The translations under genes and the position numbers were made by a program. From NCBI RefSeq assembly GCF_007556815.1, contig NZ_CP041745.1:1054001-1118000 (forward strand): DNA of 64,000 nucleotides, in the 5' to 3' direction. Under the pieces are notes generated by a model, which was not told the origin of the DNA, made no database searches, and was given only the letters and a program-made list of their open reading frames with translations. The stretch is from Paraburkholderia megapolitana. Lineage in GTDB: Bacteria > Pseudomonadota > Gammaproteobacteria > Burkholderiales > Burkholderiaceae. How positions within the stretch are numbered: position 1 is the stretch's first letter; each line of letters starts with the position of its first letter. Of this stretch, positions 8,759 to 17,600 are shown piece by piece.

Positions 8759-9850
8759 ATGAGTAGAGGTTATAAAAATTTGCCCTCACTGACTGGAGGG
8801 CGCGGAGTTGCAGCTCTGTTAGTTGCCGTTCACCACGGTTGCTTGACTTGGGGTGGTGCACTAGTGCCCATCGGCAACGTCGGCTGGCTTGGGGTCACGT
8901 ATTTCTTTATATTATCGGGTTTCGTATTGACGTGGGCATTTTCTCCCGATAGATCCTATCGAGAATTTATTTTATACCGCATTGCACGAATCTACCCGCT
9001 GCATCTCGTTACCTTGTTGGTTTCACTCGCGTTCTTTGCAATATTTGGCCATGCATTAGGGGGCTATATAGGGACCCGAGTCGGCACGGTTACTCAATTT
9101 TTCCTGATTCATGATTTTGTGCCGGGGCACCCCGAGATAAGGCAGTCATGGAACGGAGTTTCGTGGTCGTTAAGTGCAGAGTTTTTCTTTTATCTATTGG
9201 CTCCATGGTTTATATCGAGGCTGAATCGTATAAAAGAAGAGAATTTAATCAGAATCGGGCAAGCGCTATATTTCCTGCATTTGACGATTGGTGTTGTTGC
9301 GAGTAGCTTTCAGTTCCCGCAGGTGCTGGATTTTATGCAATATCATCCCATTGCATACATGCCAACCTTCATTTATGGGATTGTTGCGGCTATCTTTATT
9401 CAAAGAGGGTTTGAGTTTTCACCAAACACTGGTACAAAATTGATGTTGTTTGTTCCAATCTTCTTCTATGTTTACCATAACGAAGTGCGTAACGCCATTG
9501 TGATGATTGATTTGTGCACCCCCGCATTTCTGGCAATTATCATTGGAGGTGCGACAGATGATTTGAAGGGGAAGCGGACCATTTTGAGTCATGGCCTGAT
9601 AGAGAAGATCGGAGAAGCGTCCTTTTCACTGTATATGACGCACGCGTTGCTTCTGGGTGTCATGGCCGCGGTATTCCATAAATTTGGAATGGAATCTCAT
9701 CCGTCGTTGAAAATATTGATTTTCTTGATTTGTAGCCTGCTGTTGTCCCGTTTGGTTTATCTGTGGGTGGAGCTTCCGTCACGTAAATGGTTTCTCGTTG
9801 TGGTTGGTCTAGGTCGCTCGAAGAAACAGGTACTCTATAGTGCCAAATGA
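8759..9850 (+). CDS. acyltransferase-3 family membrane protein, probable polysaccharide O-acetyltransferase
   Basis: A 363-residue polytopic protein of the acyltransferase 3 family, distinct from the one at 6038-7075. The N-terminus reads LPSLTGGRGVAALLVAVHHG with the family's Arg and catalytic His, then GVTYFFILSGFVLTWAF, LYRIARIYPLHLVTLLV and NGVSWSLSAEFFFYLLAP. These motifs resemble the sugar acetyltransferase branch of the family. About ten membrane helices are evident. The DNA is AT-rich (many ATA and TTT codons), unlike the rml or rfbFGH genes, which suggests separate acquisition. It is likely to modify the exported polymer or a lipid-linked intermediate. The substrate is unknown. Confidence 0.88.
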   Translation: MSRGYKNLPSLTGGRGVAALLVAVHHGCLTWGGALVPIGNVGWLGVTYFFILSGFVLTWAFSPDRSYREFILYRIARIYPLHLVTLLVSLAFFAIFGHALGGYIGTRVGTVTQFFLIHDFVPGHPEIRQSWNGVSWSLSAEFFFYLLAPWFISRLNRIKEENLIRIGQALYFLHLTIGVVASSFQFPQVLDFMQYHPIAYMPTFIYGIVAAIFIQRGFEFSPNTGTKLMLFVPIFFYVYHNEVRNAIVMIDLCTPAFLAIIIGGATDDLKGKRTILSHGLIEKIGEASFSLYMTHALLLGVMAAVFHKFGMESHPSLKILIFLICSLLLSRLVYLWVELPSRKWFLVVVGLGRSKKQVLYSAK

Positions 9851-10164
9851 GTTTCTGCTAACGCGACAGGGAGCCGGAGGAGAATTTACCAGCGCGATCT
9901 TGCGGGAGCGCCGTTTGTGCACGACAGTAACATCGCCGTCGTACGTGCGAAGAGCGTGTCTAGGGCGAGAAAAGCCAACGGCGGCCGGATTTTCCGTGCA
10001 TCGCGCTGGCCCCCTCATCAATGATTGACGCGGTACACCCACTTATCATGCGCTTGCGCATCCATCTGAATAGTCGGCTAGTCCTCGAGTGTCGAGGTTC
10101 TAGACCGACCGTGCCGAGCGAGTGCGCATCTCAGGGCGCGCAATTGACGCAGAGTCAAGCCTGA
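9851..10164. other. non-coding gap
   Basis: Nothing recognisable lies in these 314 bases between two convergent genes. No clear terminator hairpin with a T-run was found. Confidence 0.5.
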
Positions 10165-11829
10165 TTACGCCCCGTCGATAAGAGGAGGTAAGGATGACAT
10201 CTGCTGCGTCACATAACGACTCACCCTATCGCACAACTCCTTTCTGTCGTTTGACACGAACAATATGGGGGCACGTTGAGTTGTGATGTCCAACAATGAA
10301 AGATCCACTCCGTGGAGGACAGCCATATACTGACCGTTTGCCTCGTGAATATCGTAGCCCCATAATTCGCCCCCACCAACGATTGCAAGAGCTTTATAGT
10401 ATAAATTGCGTGCCTTCGCGGTAGGTTGAAGCACAAATTTACTTTGATCAGCACCGTCCAGGCTTGAGCCTGAAATTCCTATATATTCAGCAATGCTCCG
10501 CCCGTGATGAATAGGATCGGAGATTAATTCTTCGTACGATATTTTGTATGGAGAGAGTCCGTTCTTGTTGAAAAAATCAAGAAAGAATTTCTCCGCATTC
10601 AAAAGAAAATTGATTTTATCTAAAATGGAATCCCTGGATATGTAGTGAAACGTCTCGTCATGTCGCGAATTGGAGAAATTGTGCCAAACGCCGGTCTCTA
10701 TCGATATTTGATAAGAGATTGCTTGAGCGAGGATATCATTCCTCCAGATATATATATGTCGCCAGTTTTTGACGGAAGCGAAAAACTCGGGTTCCTCCTG
10801 AAAGCGCTCTGATTCAATTTCAACTCCAAATGCCCCATTCTCCGAATGTAATCTGGACATGAGGAAATCTTCATATGAAGAGGAAATATCCGAGAATGCA
10901 AGAGAAAAAGTTCTCAACACATCTGGGACAAAATGCTCTCCAGGAAACCCTAGCTTACCCGTGCCAGCCAGAATTTCGGTAAGCAACGTAGATCCCGAGC
11001 GTGGGATCATGAAAATGCAATATTTTAAAGATGCATTTTTCTCGTTCTTTAAAATAAACTCGATTAATTCCTTGGGGGAGCGCCGGAATTGCGATTTTAT
11101 ATATTCGATTGGCAGAGTCCATTCCTTTTCGAACAAGGCGACTCTTTCGGTTACTTCGACCTCAGGTGGCGAAATTTCACGAGGCACAAAAGTAGTGTTC
11201 GAGTAAAAATCAATGATCTCACGTTCGTCGAAACCGGAGGCGTGATCATCGTATCTAAGTTCCGGATTTCCAGTCGCTTCATTACATCTAATAATCGTAT
11301 ATTGAATAAAGCTTCGACATGAGACGGTTTGATTTTCCTTTTTAGTGTTTATCGAAAAATCAATAAAACCTGCAGTGCTTAATCTCAGGAACGCTGAGTA
11401 TCTAGGGTTCGCTGCAGGTTCCGATATACTCTCCTCCCAGAGTCGTTTCCCATTTGCACAGACCGTGACGACGTATTCCCCTTCAAATGTCGTGGGGGTA
11501 AACGAGATTGCTACGAAGTAAGTGCCAGGCGATGAAATGAGAACCCGAGCAGCCATTGTTTCAAACGCGTGAGAAACCAGCACTGTTCGATGAGGTGGGA
11601 TTGGGACAAGCTCGTAGGTAGTAAGCGCGCTCCCGAAGCTAGTAGCCGCAAATCCGGTTCCGTCTTGAGGGCGGCTGGCCAGGTGTGGAGCGTACCAGCG
11701 CTTGATCCCTTGCTCAGTAAATGTATATTTTCGAAGAGGGGAAAAGAAATAATCCCCAACTTTTTCACCATATTGAGTTAAAAAGGTATCACTCGCATAT
11801 GGAGGAAGCTTCGATATTTGATTTTCCAT
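10165..11829 (-). CDS. Stf0-type sulfotransferase with an added N-terminal beta-rich domain
   Basis: The C-terminal half (about residues 265-500 of 554) is a PAPS-dependent sulfotransferase. The 5'-phosphosulfate loop is IPRSGSTLL (residues 275-283), followed by TGKLGFPGEHF, and the arrangement resembles Stf0 trehalose sulfotransferases. Residues 1-240 match nothing I recognise. They are rich in alternating hydrophobic residues (YFVAISFTPTTFEGEYVVTV, FLRLSTAGFIDFSI) and look like a beta-sandwich, perhaps a carbohydrate-binding module. No signal peptide is present, so it is cytoplasmic. The gene is AT-rich like its neighbours. In an O-antigen locus the simplest role is sulfation of a sugar residue before export. 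Family assignment is fairly firm and the substrate is open. Confidence 0.8.
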   Translation of the reverse strand: MENQISKLPPYASDTFLTQYGEKVGDYFFSPLRKYTFTEQGIKRWYAPHLASRPQDGTGFAATSFGSALTTYELVPIPPHRTVLVSHAFETMAARVLISSPGTYFVAISFTPTTFEGEYVVTVCANGKRLWEESISEPAANPRYSAFLRLSTAGFIDFSINTKKENQTVSCRSFIQYTIIRCNEATGNPELRYDDHASGFDEREIIDFYSNTTFVPREISPPEVEVTERVALFEKEWTLPIEYIKSQFRRSPKELIEFILKNEKNASLKYCIFMIPRSGSTLLTEILAGTGKLGFPGEHFVPDVLRTFSLAFSDISSSYEDFLMSRLHSENGAFGVEIESERFQEEPEFFASVKNWRHIYIWRNDILAQAISYQISIETGVWHNFSNSRHDETFHYISRDSILDKINFLLNAEKFFLDFFNKNGLSPYKISYEELISDPIHHGRSIAEYIGISGSSLDGADQSKFVLQPTAKARNLYYKALAIVGGGELWGYDIHEANGQYMAVLHGVDLSLLDITTQRAPILFVSNDRKELCDRVSRYVTQQMSSLPPLIDGA

Positions 11830-12422
11830 TTCGCTTAAAGATGAGCTTCAATTTAACAAAAATCGATCTGCAATTAGCAGAGGCCTCAGGGTCCGGATGC
11901 GATCCCAGCTTTTAGCTGGAACCGCCAAAGTGGACGTGTCATCGATTGCGTCTTGAGTATCTTCGCGAAGTATGCCTCATCCGGAGTCCGACCTACAAAA
12001 TGCAGTAAGAACCTGATCAGATGCGCGGGGCACGATCGCAGATCGGGGGCAAAAACACCCCTCATCAATCGTACTTGATCGATGAGCTGGAGCCGTGCTT
12101 GTCCTCGTGTCGTAACATTTCAGCTCGTTACGAAGGAGCAGTCCACTACGCTAATCGAGCGCCATGACATGTTTGCCGCCACTGCATACGATTTCGGCAG
12201 GAAGTCGACGAGAGGTGTGTCATGGCTTTCCTAAAGCTTCCTCTGAGGTCGTTGAATGGATACGATTAATGAAAACGTAACCTGGCCGTTCGCCGGTCAA
12301 TCAGCAAGTAGGTCCGGCACTGCTGCATTCAGATGGCGAACGGTCCAGTTGTCTATTCTCTATCGGCAATGCTTGGGTATTCGTATTCCAAGACGATTGC
12401 GCGCGGTACTTTCTACATCGCA
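11830..12422. other. non-coding stretch with a possible transposase fragment
   Basis: No intact gene in these 593 bases. The only suggestive item is the fragment at 11886-12068 on the minus strand. The remainder, including the 12240-12420 part that borders the glycosyltransferase gene, shows no product. Confidence 0.5.
11886..12068 (-). pseudogene. possible C-terminal remnant of an IS3-type transposase
   Basis: A short frame contains LHFVGRTPDEAYFAKI, which resembles the GRTPxExYF segment found near the C-terminus of IS3-family DDE integrase domains. No catalytic Asp-Asp-Glu region, inverted repeat or target duplication could be found nearby. If it is real it is the last trace of a deleted insertion sequence in the mosaic section of the locus. 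This call is tentative. Confidence 0.3.
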
Positions 12423-13907
12423 TCAAATCAACGCGGCCTTCAGTTTGCTTTTTAGTTTTCCGGGCAGGGCTGCTGCAATTTTGAACGCGATGCGATGACG
12501 ATAGAATCGTACAACCATGGTCGAAGTCAGCTTTCTCAAGAGAGTCTGCGGCCGGCCGGGTAGAACATTGATCGGATATATATCGCCGAAATACTTTGTC
12601 ACTTCAGTCAATTCATAGACGTCCATTTCTTCCTGGTTGAGAATTTCCCACGCCGGGCCGATAGCTGGTGCATCGATGAGTTTGTATGCGAGAAGATAAT
12701 CATCATTATCTTTAACACTGGACACTACATATCCACGGGGATGCAGTCGAACAAAGCGGTCACCCATCTGATTGACAATCAATGAGCCGAATCGAAGGGC
12801 GAGACTATCTACGCCAATTGCCTCGAATATAAGGCTGAGTTTATTGACAAAATCTTTTTCCGTTAAGGAATCGCAACCAGCATACAAATCACGCAGCATC
12901 TCGTTAGCGATGGCTTTTTCAGGGCATGTCCGACACAAAAAATCATAAGCCTCGTCGAATTCAGCCGAGGTCATTTTTTCTTCTTTCTTGAACCAGCCAT
13001 ATCGAATCTGAGCTACCAGATGAGAATACAGTTCATCGATCTGCCGACGAAGCAATGTGCCTTCCGAACACATTGAGCGCCGCACATCAGCATAGCTGTA
13101 TGCGTTTCTGTCTATCAGGAACCTAAATTGCCTGATTAACCCAAAGGTCCACGCATAGAATCGATAGGTCTTTGCAAGGCCCGAATATCGTTTCCACTCA
13201 CTATCGTCACCGGCGTGATATGCCTTACTTTCAATCTGACACAGATAGGATGAGAAATACTGCAGCGTCTCGTCGTGCAGTGTCGCCAACGTCGTCGTCA
13301 CATGCGAAAAGTGAGGACCGCAATTATCGATGATATCTTTCCATATCGTGCGATCCAGGCGTTTGCGCTCAAAGATCCAGGTGCCCATGCCTGTTGCGAT
13401 GAAGTTTATCCCGGTACTCATAACGAAACGCTTGTATGGCATCAATCCCTGATTCGCCAACATGTGCGTAGACGGGTGACTATTGGTCTTCCCGTTTTGA
13501 TCGATCCAGTTTGAATTGAAGTATGCCGCTGGGGCTGTCGGATTTTCTAGCCAGCTTGCCAGTCGTCGCAGCCCTTCAGGGAGGAATATTCTCTTGTCAC
13601 CGACAAGCCAGATGAAGTCGCCGTGAGCGTATGCGGATGCGGCGTAGGCCGATTCCTCCGCCGTAAGTTCGAAACGCTCGGAGCGCACGATCTTCAACTC
13701 CTGGAATCGCCCCCGGATGGTTTCGAGGCGGCTCTCGATGCGAGGATAATCGATTGGGGATAGAGGATCGGGATTCAAAAAAACAACGACCTCTGCACGC
13801 GCCAACATTGCGGGTGGCGCGTGGTTGACCAACGAATTCAGGCAGCGAAAGAGATTCTTCTCCTTTCCTGTTGTCGGAACAATCAAAGAAACCAACGGAC
13901 TTCCCAT
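12423..13907 (-). CDS. glycosyltransferase, GT-A/family-2-like
   Basis: A 494-residue cytoplasmic protein starting PLVSLIVPTTGKEKNLFRCL, the nucleotide-binding beta-alpha unit of GT2-like enzymes. AYAHGDFIWLVGDKRIFLPEG occupies the place of the metal-binding DxD loop, in altered form. The C-terminal 250 residues are helical and do not match a domain I know; they may bind the lipid-linked acceptor or a partner. The gene is last in the run of overlapping minus-strand genes that begins at rfbF, 33 bases after the ThDP enzyme. It is therefore the best candidate to transfer the unusual sugar made by that operon. Donor and acceptor are unknown. Confidence 0.75.
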   Translation of the reverse strand: MGSPLVSLIVPTTGKEKNLFRCLNSLVNHAPPAMLARAEVVVFLNPDPLSPIDYPRIESRLETIRGRFQELKIVRSERFELTAEESAYAASAYAHGDFIWLVGDKRIFLPEGLRRLASWLENPTAPAAYFNSNWIDQNGKTNSHPSTHMLANQGLMPYKRFVMSTGINFIATGMGTWIFERKRLDRTIWKDIIDNCGPHFSHVTTTLATLHDETLQYFSSYLCQIESKAYHAGDDSEWKRYSGLAKTYRFYAWTFGLIRQFRFLIDRNAYSYADVRRSMCSEGTLLRRQIDELYSHLVAQIRYGWFKKEEKMTSAEFDEAYDFLCRTCPEKAIANEMLRDLYAGCDSLTEKDFVNKLSLIFEAIGVDSLALRFGSLIVNQMGDRFVRLHPRGYVVSSVKDNDDYLLAYKLIDAPAIGPAWEILNQEEMDVYELTEVTKYFGDIYPINVLPGRPQTLLRKLTSTMVVRFYRHRIAFKIAAALPGKLKSKLKAALI

Positions 13908-13940
13908 GCTGCCATCCTCAATCTATGTTTAATTCGACGC

Positions 13941-15689
13941 TTACCGCGCCCAGCTCACATCCGCGATATCCGTCGAATACGGCTTACCGTTCTCATCAAA
14001 CTTCGTCATCACAGCCGGGCCGCGGTAACCGTCTTCTTCGACCGAGACATCGATCAGACGACGCGGAGCACCACTGTTCAGACTCGCTTCGAGTTGTTCC
14101 AGCGTGTCGCATTTCTCATAAGGCAGACCTGCAAGCTTCGCCAGCAGATCGAATTGCAACTCGTACAGTCCAGACGCCTTGGACGCACCAAATTCCTTAT
14201 TGAACGCACGCGCTTGCGATTTCATGATCGATTGATAGCCGCGGTTGTTCAGCACGATCACGGTAAGCGGAAGGTCCGGATTTGCCGCAAGCGTGAAGAG
14301 CTCCTGCACGTTCAACAGCAACCCACCGTCGCCTTCCAGGCACACCACGGGTTGCTTGAGCCCGGCCACCGCCCCAACTGCAGTCGGCAGCCCCAGGCCC
14401 ATCGAACCGAGCACATGTCCGGCCCATGCAAAGCTCGCGCCTTCGGTCGGCTTGAAGAACCGCGCAATGCCTTCGATTGCATAGCCGGATGCGGTAGGCA
14501 CCACATACTTGCCAACACGCGACCGGGACAACACGGTTGAGATTTGATACGTCGTCAGCCTAGGATTGCCGAATGCCGCCAGTTCGTCTTGCTGATCTTG
14601 CGCCTGCAACGTTTCGCAATTCGACAGCCACTCTTTGACATTGACCGTCGGTGCGCGAGTCAACAGGGCATCCACGACACCCGCAACGTTCACGTTAAAG
14701 AACGTGGTGTTCGTCATTCCCTCGTTCTTCGCGATTTCCTTTTCGTCCAGTTCCACGACGATACGCTTTGCGTTCTTGCCGTAGTTCTGCGGATTGAACG
14801 CAGTGGTCAGCAGGTCAAGGCGCGTACCGAGGAAAATCACTGCATCGGCCGACTGCATGATCTTGTTCGAATGCGTCGGTGCAAGGCCGCCAGCACAGCC
14901 GAAGTTCAGCTTGTGATCGTGCGCGAGCAGGTCGAAGCTTGCCCACGTGAACAGAGTCGGCACGCCGATCTTCTCAACCAGCTGCTTGATCGACGAACGG
15001 GAGATGCCAGCAATACGTAGCGCATTGCCGACCACCAGCACCGGTTGACGCGCGCCCTGCAACGCAGAAATGATGGCCGACACCGCCGCTTCCGGCACGT
15101 CGTGATCTTTGTGTACCGCGTCTGCGATCAGTGCGGCAATGTTCGCCAGTCGTGTTTCTGCATCGGGCACGGTCTCGGCTTGAACGTCGAGAGGGATGTC
15201 GATGAACACCGGTCCCTTACGACCCGAAACGGCCTGCGCCAGATTGGTCGCCAGCGTCGTGTCGTCGATCTCCGACGGCACGTAGCGGAACGCACACTTC
15301 GTGATCGGTTGCATCAGCTCGAGGTGGGGCGTTTCTTGCGCGCCACGGCTGCGTACACCGTGACCGTTGATGTCGGCACGCTTCACCTGACCGGCGAGCA
15401 CGAACATCGGCACCGAGTCATAGTAGGCGGAAGCCACCGACGTGATGGTGTTCGTCACACCCGGACCCGATGTCACGATGGCCAGACCCGGCGTCACGTA
15501 GTCCTTTGCCTTCGCATAGCCGTCAGCCGCGGCGGCTACTGCCTGCTCGTGGTTGCAATAAATCACACGCAGGTCGGGCGCTGCATCGGCTGCGCGATTG
15601 ATGTGCATCGCCATACCGCCGGTCAGGCAAAACGCGGTATCGGTGCCCAGCTTCTGGATGTTGGCAAGAATAAATTCAGCGACGTTCAT
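13941..15689 (-). CDS. ThDP-dependent carboligase, acetolactate synthase-like (possible YerE-type sugar-branching enzyme)
   Basis: A 582-residue ThDP enzyme with the full three-domain acetolactate-synthase fold. The activating Glu is E48 in NHEQAVAAAADGYAK, the middle domain has VLVVGNALRIAG, and the C-terminal ThDP motif runs from GDGGLLLN to LNNRGYQS. Housekeeping acetolactate synthase would be paired with a small regulatory subunit, which is absent. Instead it lies nine bases after a NeuB fusion gene, in an operon with rfbFGH. In yersiniose synthesis a related enzyme, YerE, adds the acetyl unit of pyruvate to C4 of CDP-3,6-dideoxy-4-ketoglucose. An equivalent carbon-carbon bond-forming role on a deoxysugar is the favoured inference. 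Other decarboxylase or ligase substrates remain possible. Confidence 0.82.
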   Translation of the reverse strand: MNVAEFILANIQKLGTDTAFCLTGGMAMHINRAADAAPDLRVIYCNHEQAVAAAADGYAKAKDYVTPGLAIVTSGPGVTNTITSVASAYYDSVPMFVLAGQVKRADINGHGVRSRGAQETPHLELMQPITKCAFRYVPSEIDDTTLATNLAQAVSGRKGPVFIDIPLDVQAETVPDAETRLANIAALIADAVHKDHDVPEAAVSAIISALQGARQPVLVVGNALRIAGISRSSIKQLVEKIGVPTLFTWASFDLLAHDHKLNFGCAGGLAPTHSNKIMQSADAVIFLGTRLDLLTTAFNPQNYGKNAKRIVVELDEKEIAKNEGMTNTTFFNVNVAGVVDALLTRAPTVNVKEWLSNCETLQAQDQQDELAAFGNPRLTTYQISTVLSRSRVGKYVVPTASGYAIEGIARFFKPTEGASFAWAGHVLGSMGLGLPTAVGAVAGLKQPVVCLEGDGGLLLNVQELFTLAANPDLPLTVIVLNNRGYQSIMKSQARAFNKEFGASKASGLYELQFDLLAKLAGLPYEKCDTLEQLEASLNSGAPRRLIDVSVEEDGYRGPAVMTKFDENGKPYSTDIADVSWAR

Positions 15690-15698
15690 GATGGCGTT

Positions 15699-17600
15699 CT
15701 AGTTAAGCTTGGTGAGGAAATCCAGCGCGTGCCAGAATCCGGCACCATGGTCTTTGTGGCCCTGCCACACTTCGGGGATAAAGCTGACTGACGGATAAGC
15801 CGAAATCTTCTTCCATGTCTGCGGCCAGTTGACATCGCCGGTGCCGATCACCACACCCTCGCCATTCACGCCGAGCGCGTCAGCGACGTGCAGGTGCACG
15901 CTATGGGGCAGCAGCTTCGCCAGGGCGTCCTGGAAGTCCAGGCCGAAATGACTGCAGGTCATCTGCAGGTGCGACAGGTCGGTACACAGGCGCAGGTTCA
16001 GTTCCTTGGCCTTTTGAGCCAGCTCATCCGGCATCATAAAGATGTTCTGATGGCGTTGGCCGCCGAAGTGCCACGGGAACGGTGCCATGTTTTGCGGCGT
16101 CAGTTCGGTGGAACCGAAATCGATTTTCGCGCATGACTCGACGAAGCGGTCGTACAGTTCGGCGCGATGCGCGAGCGGGAAGGGCGCGTCCATCGAGAAT
16201 CCGCCCACGTTCGCAACGATCAGCGCCGAATCGGCCGCCGGGAAGAAGCTGCGAATCTGTTCGGTGACTTCAACCACACGTTTGAGGTTGTCGATCGAGC
16301 GTTGGCGATAGGCCAGGTCGTCGGCGGTAAGGTCGAGCAACTCGCTGTTTTCGAACAGTTCGGGCGCGTGAACGACTAGGCGCTTGCAGTTGCTTTCCTT
16401 CAGGTACTTCGACGGTGTCAGCGACATGTCGCGATACGACAGGTGGAATTCCCAGAGGTCCGGATCGATCATGCTCACATACTGATCGAAGTCGTGATAA
16501 CGAACCGGCACGCCCCAGTACCCTGGGAACTGATACGTGCGCTTGACCGTCTTCTGCGCAGTCAGATCGCCCTCATACAGGAAGTCGCCGATACGGATAT
16601 CACGGTGCGCGACTTTGCCCAGCAACTCGGGCAACCGGTAAGGGGCCAACCCCTGGCCTGGGCTCGCCACGCGCAGGCTTTCTTCGGTGAACGTCTCACC
16701 GTGCTTGATTGCGCGAGCGGCAATGACGCTCTTGCTCAGATTTTCTCGGTTCAGCAGTTCACCCTGGCTCGCGAGACGTCCTGGGCCGGTCCAGGGCAAT
16801 GCCTGTTCGACCTGCCGGATGCCATCCACCAGGAACTTGAATTCCGCGGGTTCGAGACTTGCCGCGTGATCGGGGCCTTCCATGCTGCGGTCGAGCGTGA
16901 TGTGCCGTTCGACGACCTTCGCACCAAGTGCGACGGCCGCGATCGTCACAGCCACACCGCGCTCATGACCGGAATAGCCGATGACGCTGTGAATTTCCTG
17001 CAGACGCTTGATATAGCCGAGGTGAATATCGCCTTCCGGTGCGGGATAGGCGCTATTGCAGTGGAGCAGTACAAACGGCACGCCAAGGCTCTTGACGAGT
17101 TTCGCGGCTGCCTCGATCTCCGGCTCAAACGACATGCCGGTCGACAGGACCAGCGGCTTGCCCAGGCTGGCTGCCTTACGGATCAGGTAGGGGTTCGTCA
17201 GATCGGCCGATGCCAGCTTCAGCGCAGGCACGTCGAACTCCGCCAGAACATCGACGCTCGGCTCGTCCCACGGCGTGCACATGTACGCGATATTCTTCTG
17301 CGTGCAGTAGTCGCGCATCTCGCGGTGCTCGTCATTCGTCAGCTCGACCTTGTTCAGAAGGTCTTGAATGTACTCGACGCCGAGATCTTCCGAGCCTTCT
17401 TCGCCAGGTGCCGTCCGGTAGAGCGCGGCGCGGTTTCTGAGCTGGAATTTGACGCAATCCGCACCGGCTTCGATCGATGCGTCCACCAGTTTTTTCGCAA
17501 GCTCAACGCTGCCGTTATGATTGTTGCCAATCTCAGAGATCACGAACGTACGCGGACCCCCGACAGTGAACTCGCCAATCTTGAATGTCGATTCGTTCAT
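15699..17600 (-). CDS. NeuB-family synthase fused to an SAF domain and a xylose-isomerase-like TIM barrel
   Basis: A three-part protein of 633 residues. Residues 1-285 are a NeuB/SpsE PEP-dependent sugar-acid synthase, with SEIGNNHNGS, ADCVKFQ, IGYSGHERG and ERHITLDRSMEGPDH all present. Residues 288-348 form the antifreeze-like SAF domain (RAIKHGETFTEESLRVASPG). Residues 355-633 are a second TIM barrel of the AP-endonuclease-2/xylose isomerase superfamily, with likely metal ligands in VVHAPE, CTDLSHLQM and HLHVADALG. The start at 17600 gives an ATGA overlap with the kinase gene, although the frame is open to 17618. Ordinary sialic acid synthases stop after SAF, at about 340-350 residues. Predicted reaction: condensation of PEP with an aldose, plus an isomerase/epimerase step by the extra barrel. 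The product is unknown. Confidence 0.88.
   Translation of the reverse strand: MNESTFKIGEFTVGGPRTFVISEIGNNHNGSVELAKKLVDASIEAGADCVKFQLRNRAALYRTAPGEEGSEDLGVEYIQDLLNKVELTNDEHREMRDYCTQKNIAYMCTPWDEPSVDVLAEFDVPALKLASADLTNPYLIRKAASLGKPLVLSTGMSFEPEIEAAAKLVKSLGVPFVLLHCNSAYPAPEGDIHLGYIKRLQEIHSVIGYSGHERGVAVTIAAVALGAKVVERHITLDRSMEGPDHAASLEPAEFKFLVDGIRQVEQALPWTGPGRLASQGELLNRENLSKSVIAARAIKHGETFTEESLRVASPGQGLAPYRLPELLGKVAHRDIRIGDFLYEGDLTAQKTVKRTYQFPGYWGVPVRYHDFDQYVSMIDPDLWEFHLSYRDMSLTPSKYLKESNCKRLVVHAPELFENSELLDLTADDLAYRQRSIDNLKRVVEVTEQIRSFFPAADSALIVANVGGFSMDAPFPLAHRAELYDRFVESCAKIDFGSTELTPQNMAPFPWHFGGQRHQNIFMMPDELAQKAKELNLRLCTDLSHLQMTCSHFGLDFQDALAKLLPHSVHLHVADALGVNGEGVVIGTGDVNWPQTWKKISAYPSVSFIPEVWQGHKDHGAGFWHALDFLTKLN

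Noticed and set aside
13821..15791. Long plus-strand open frames opposite the ThDP enzyme gene
   Set aside because: Same shadow effect; the sense strand encodes a complete ThDP enzyme.
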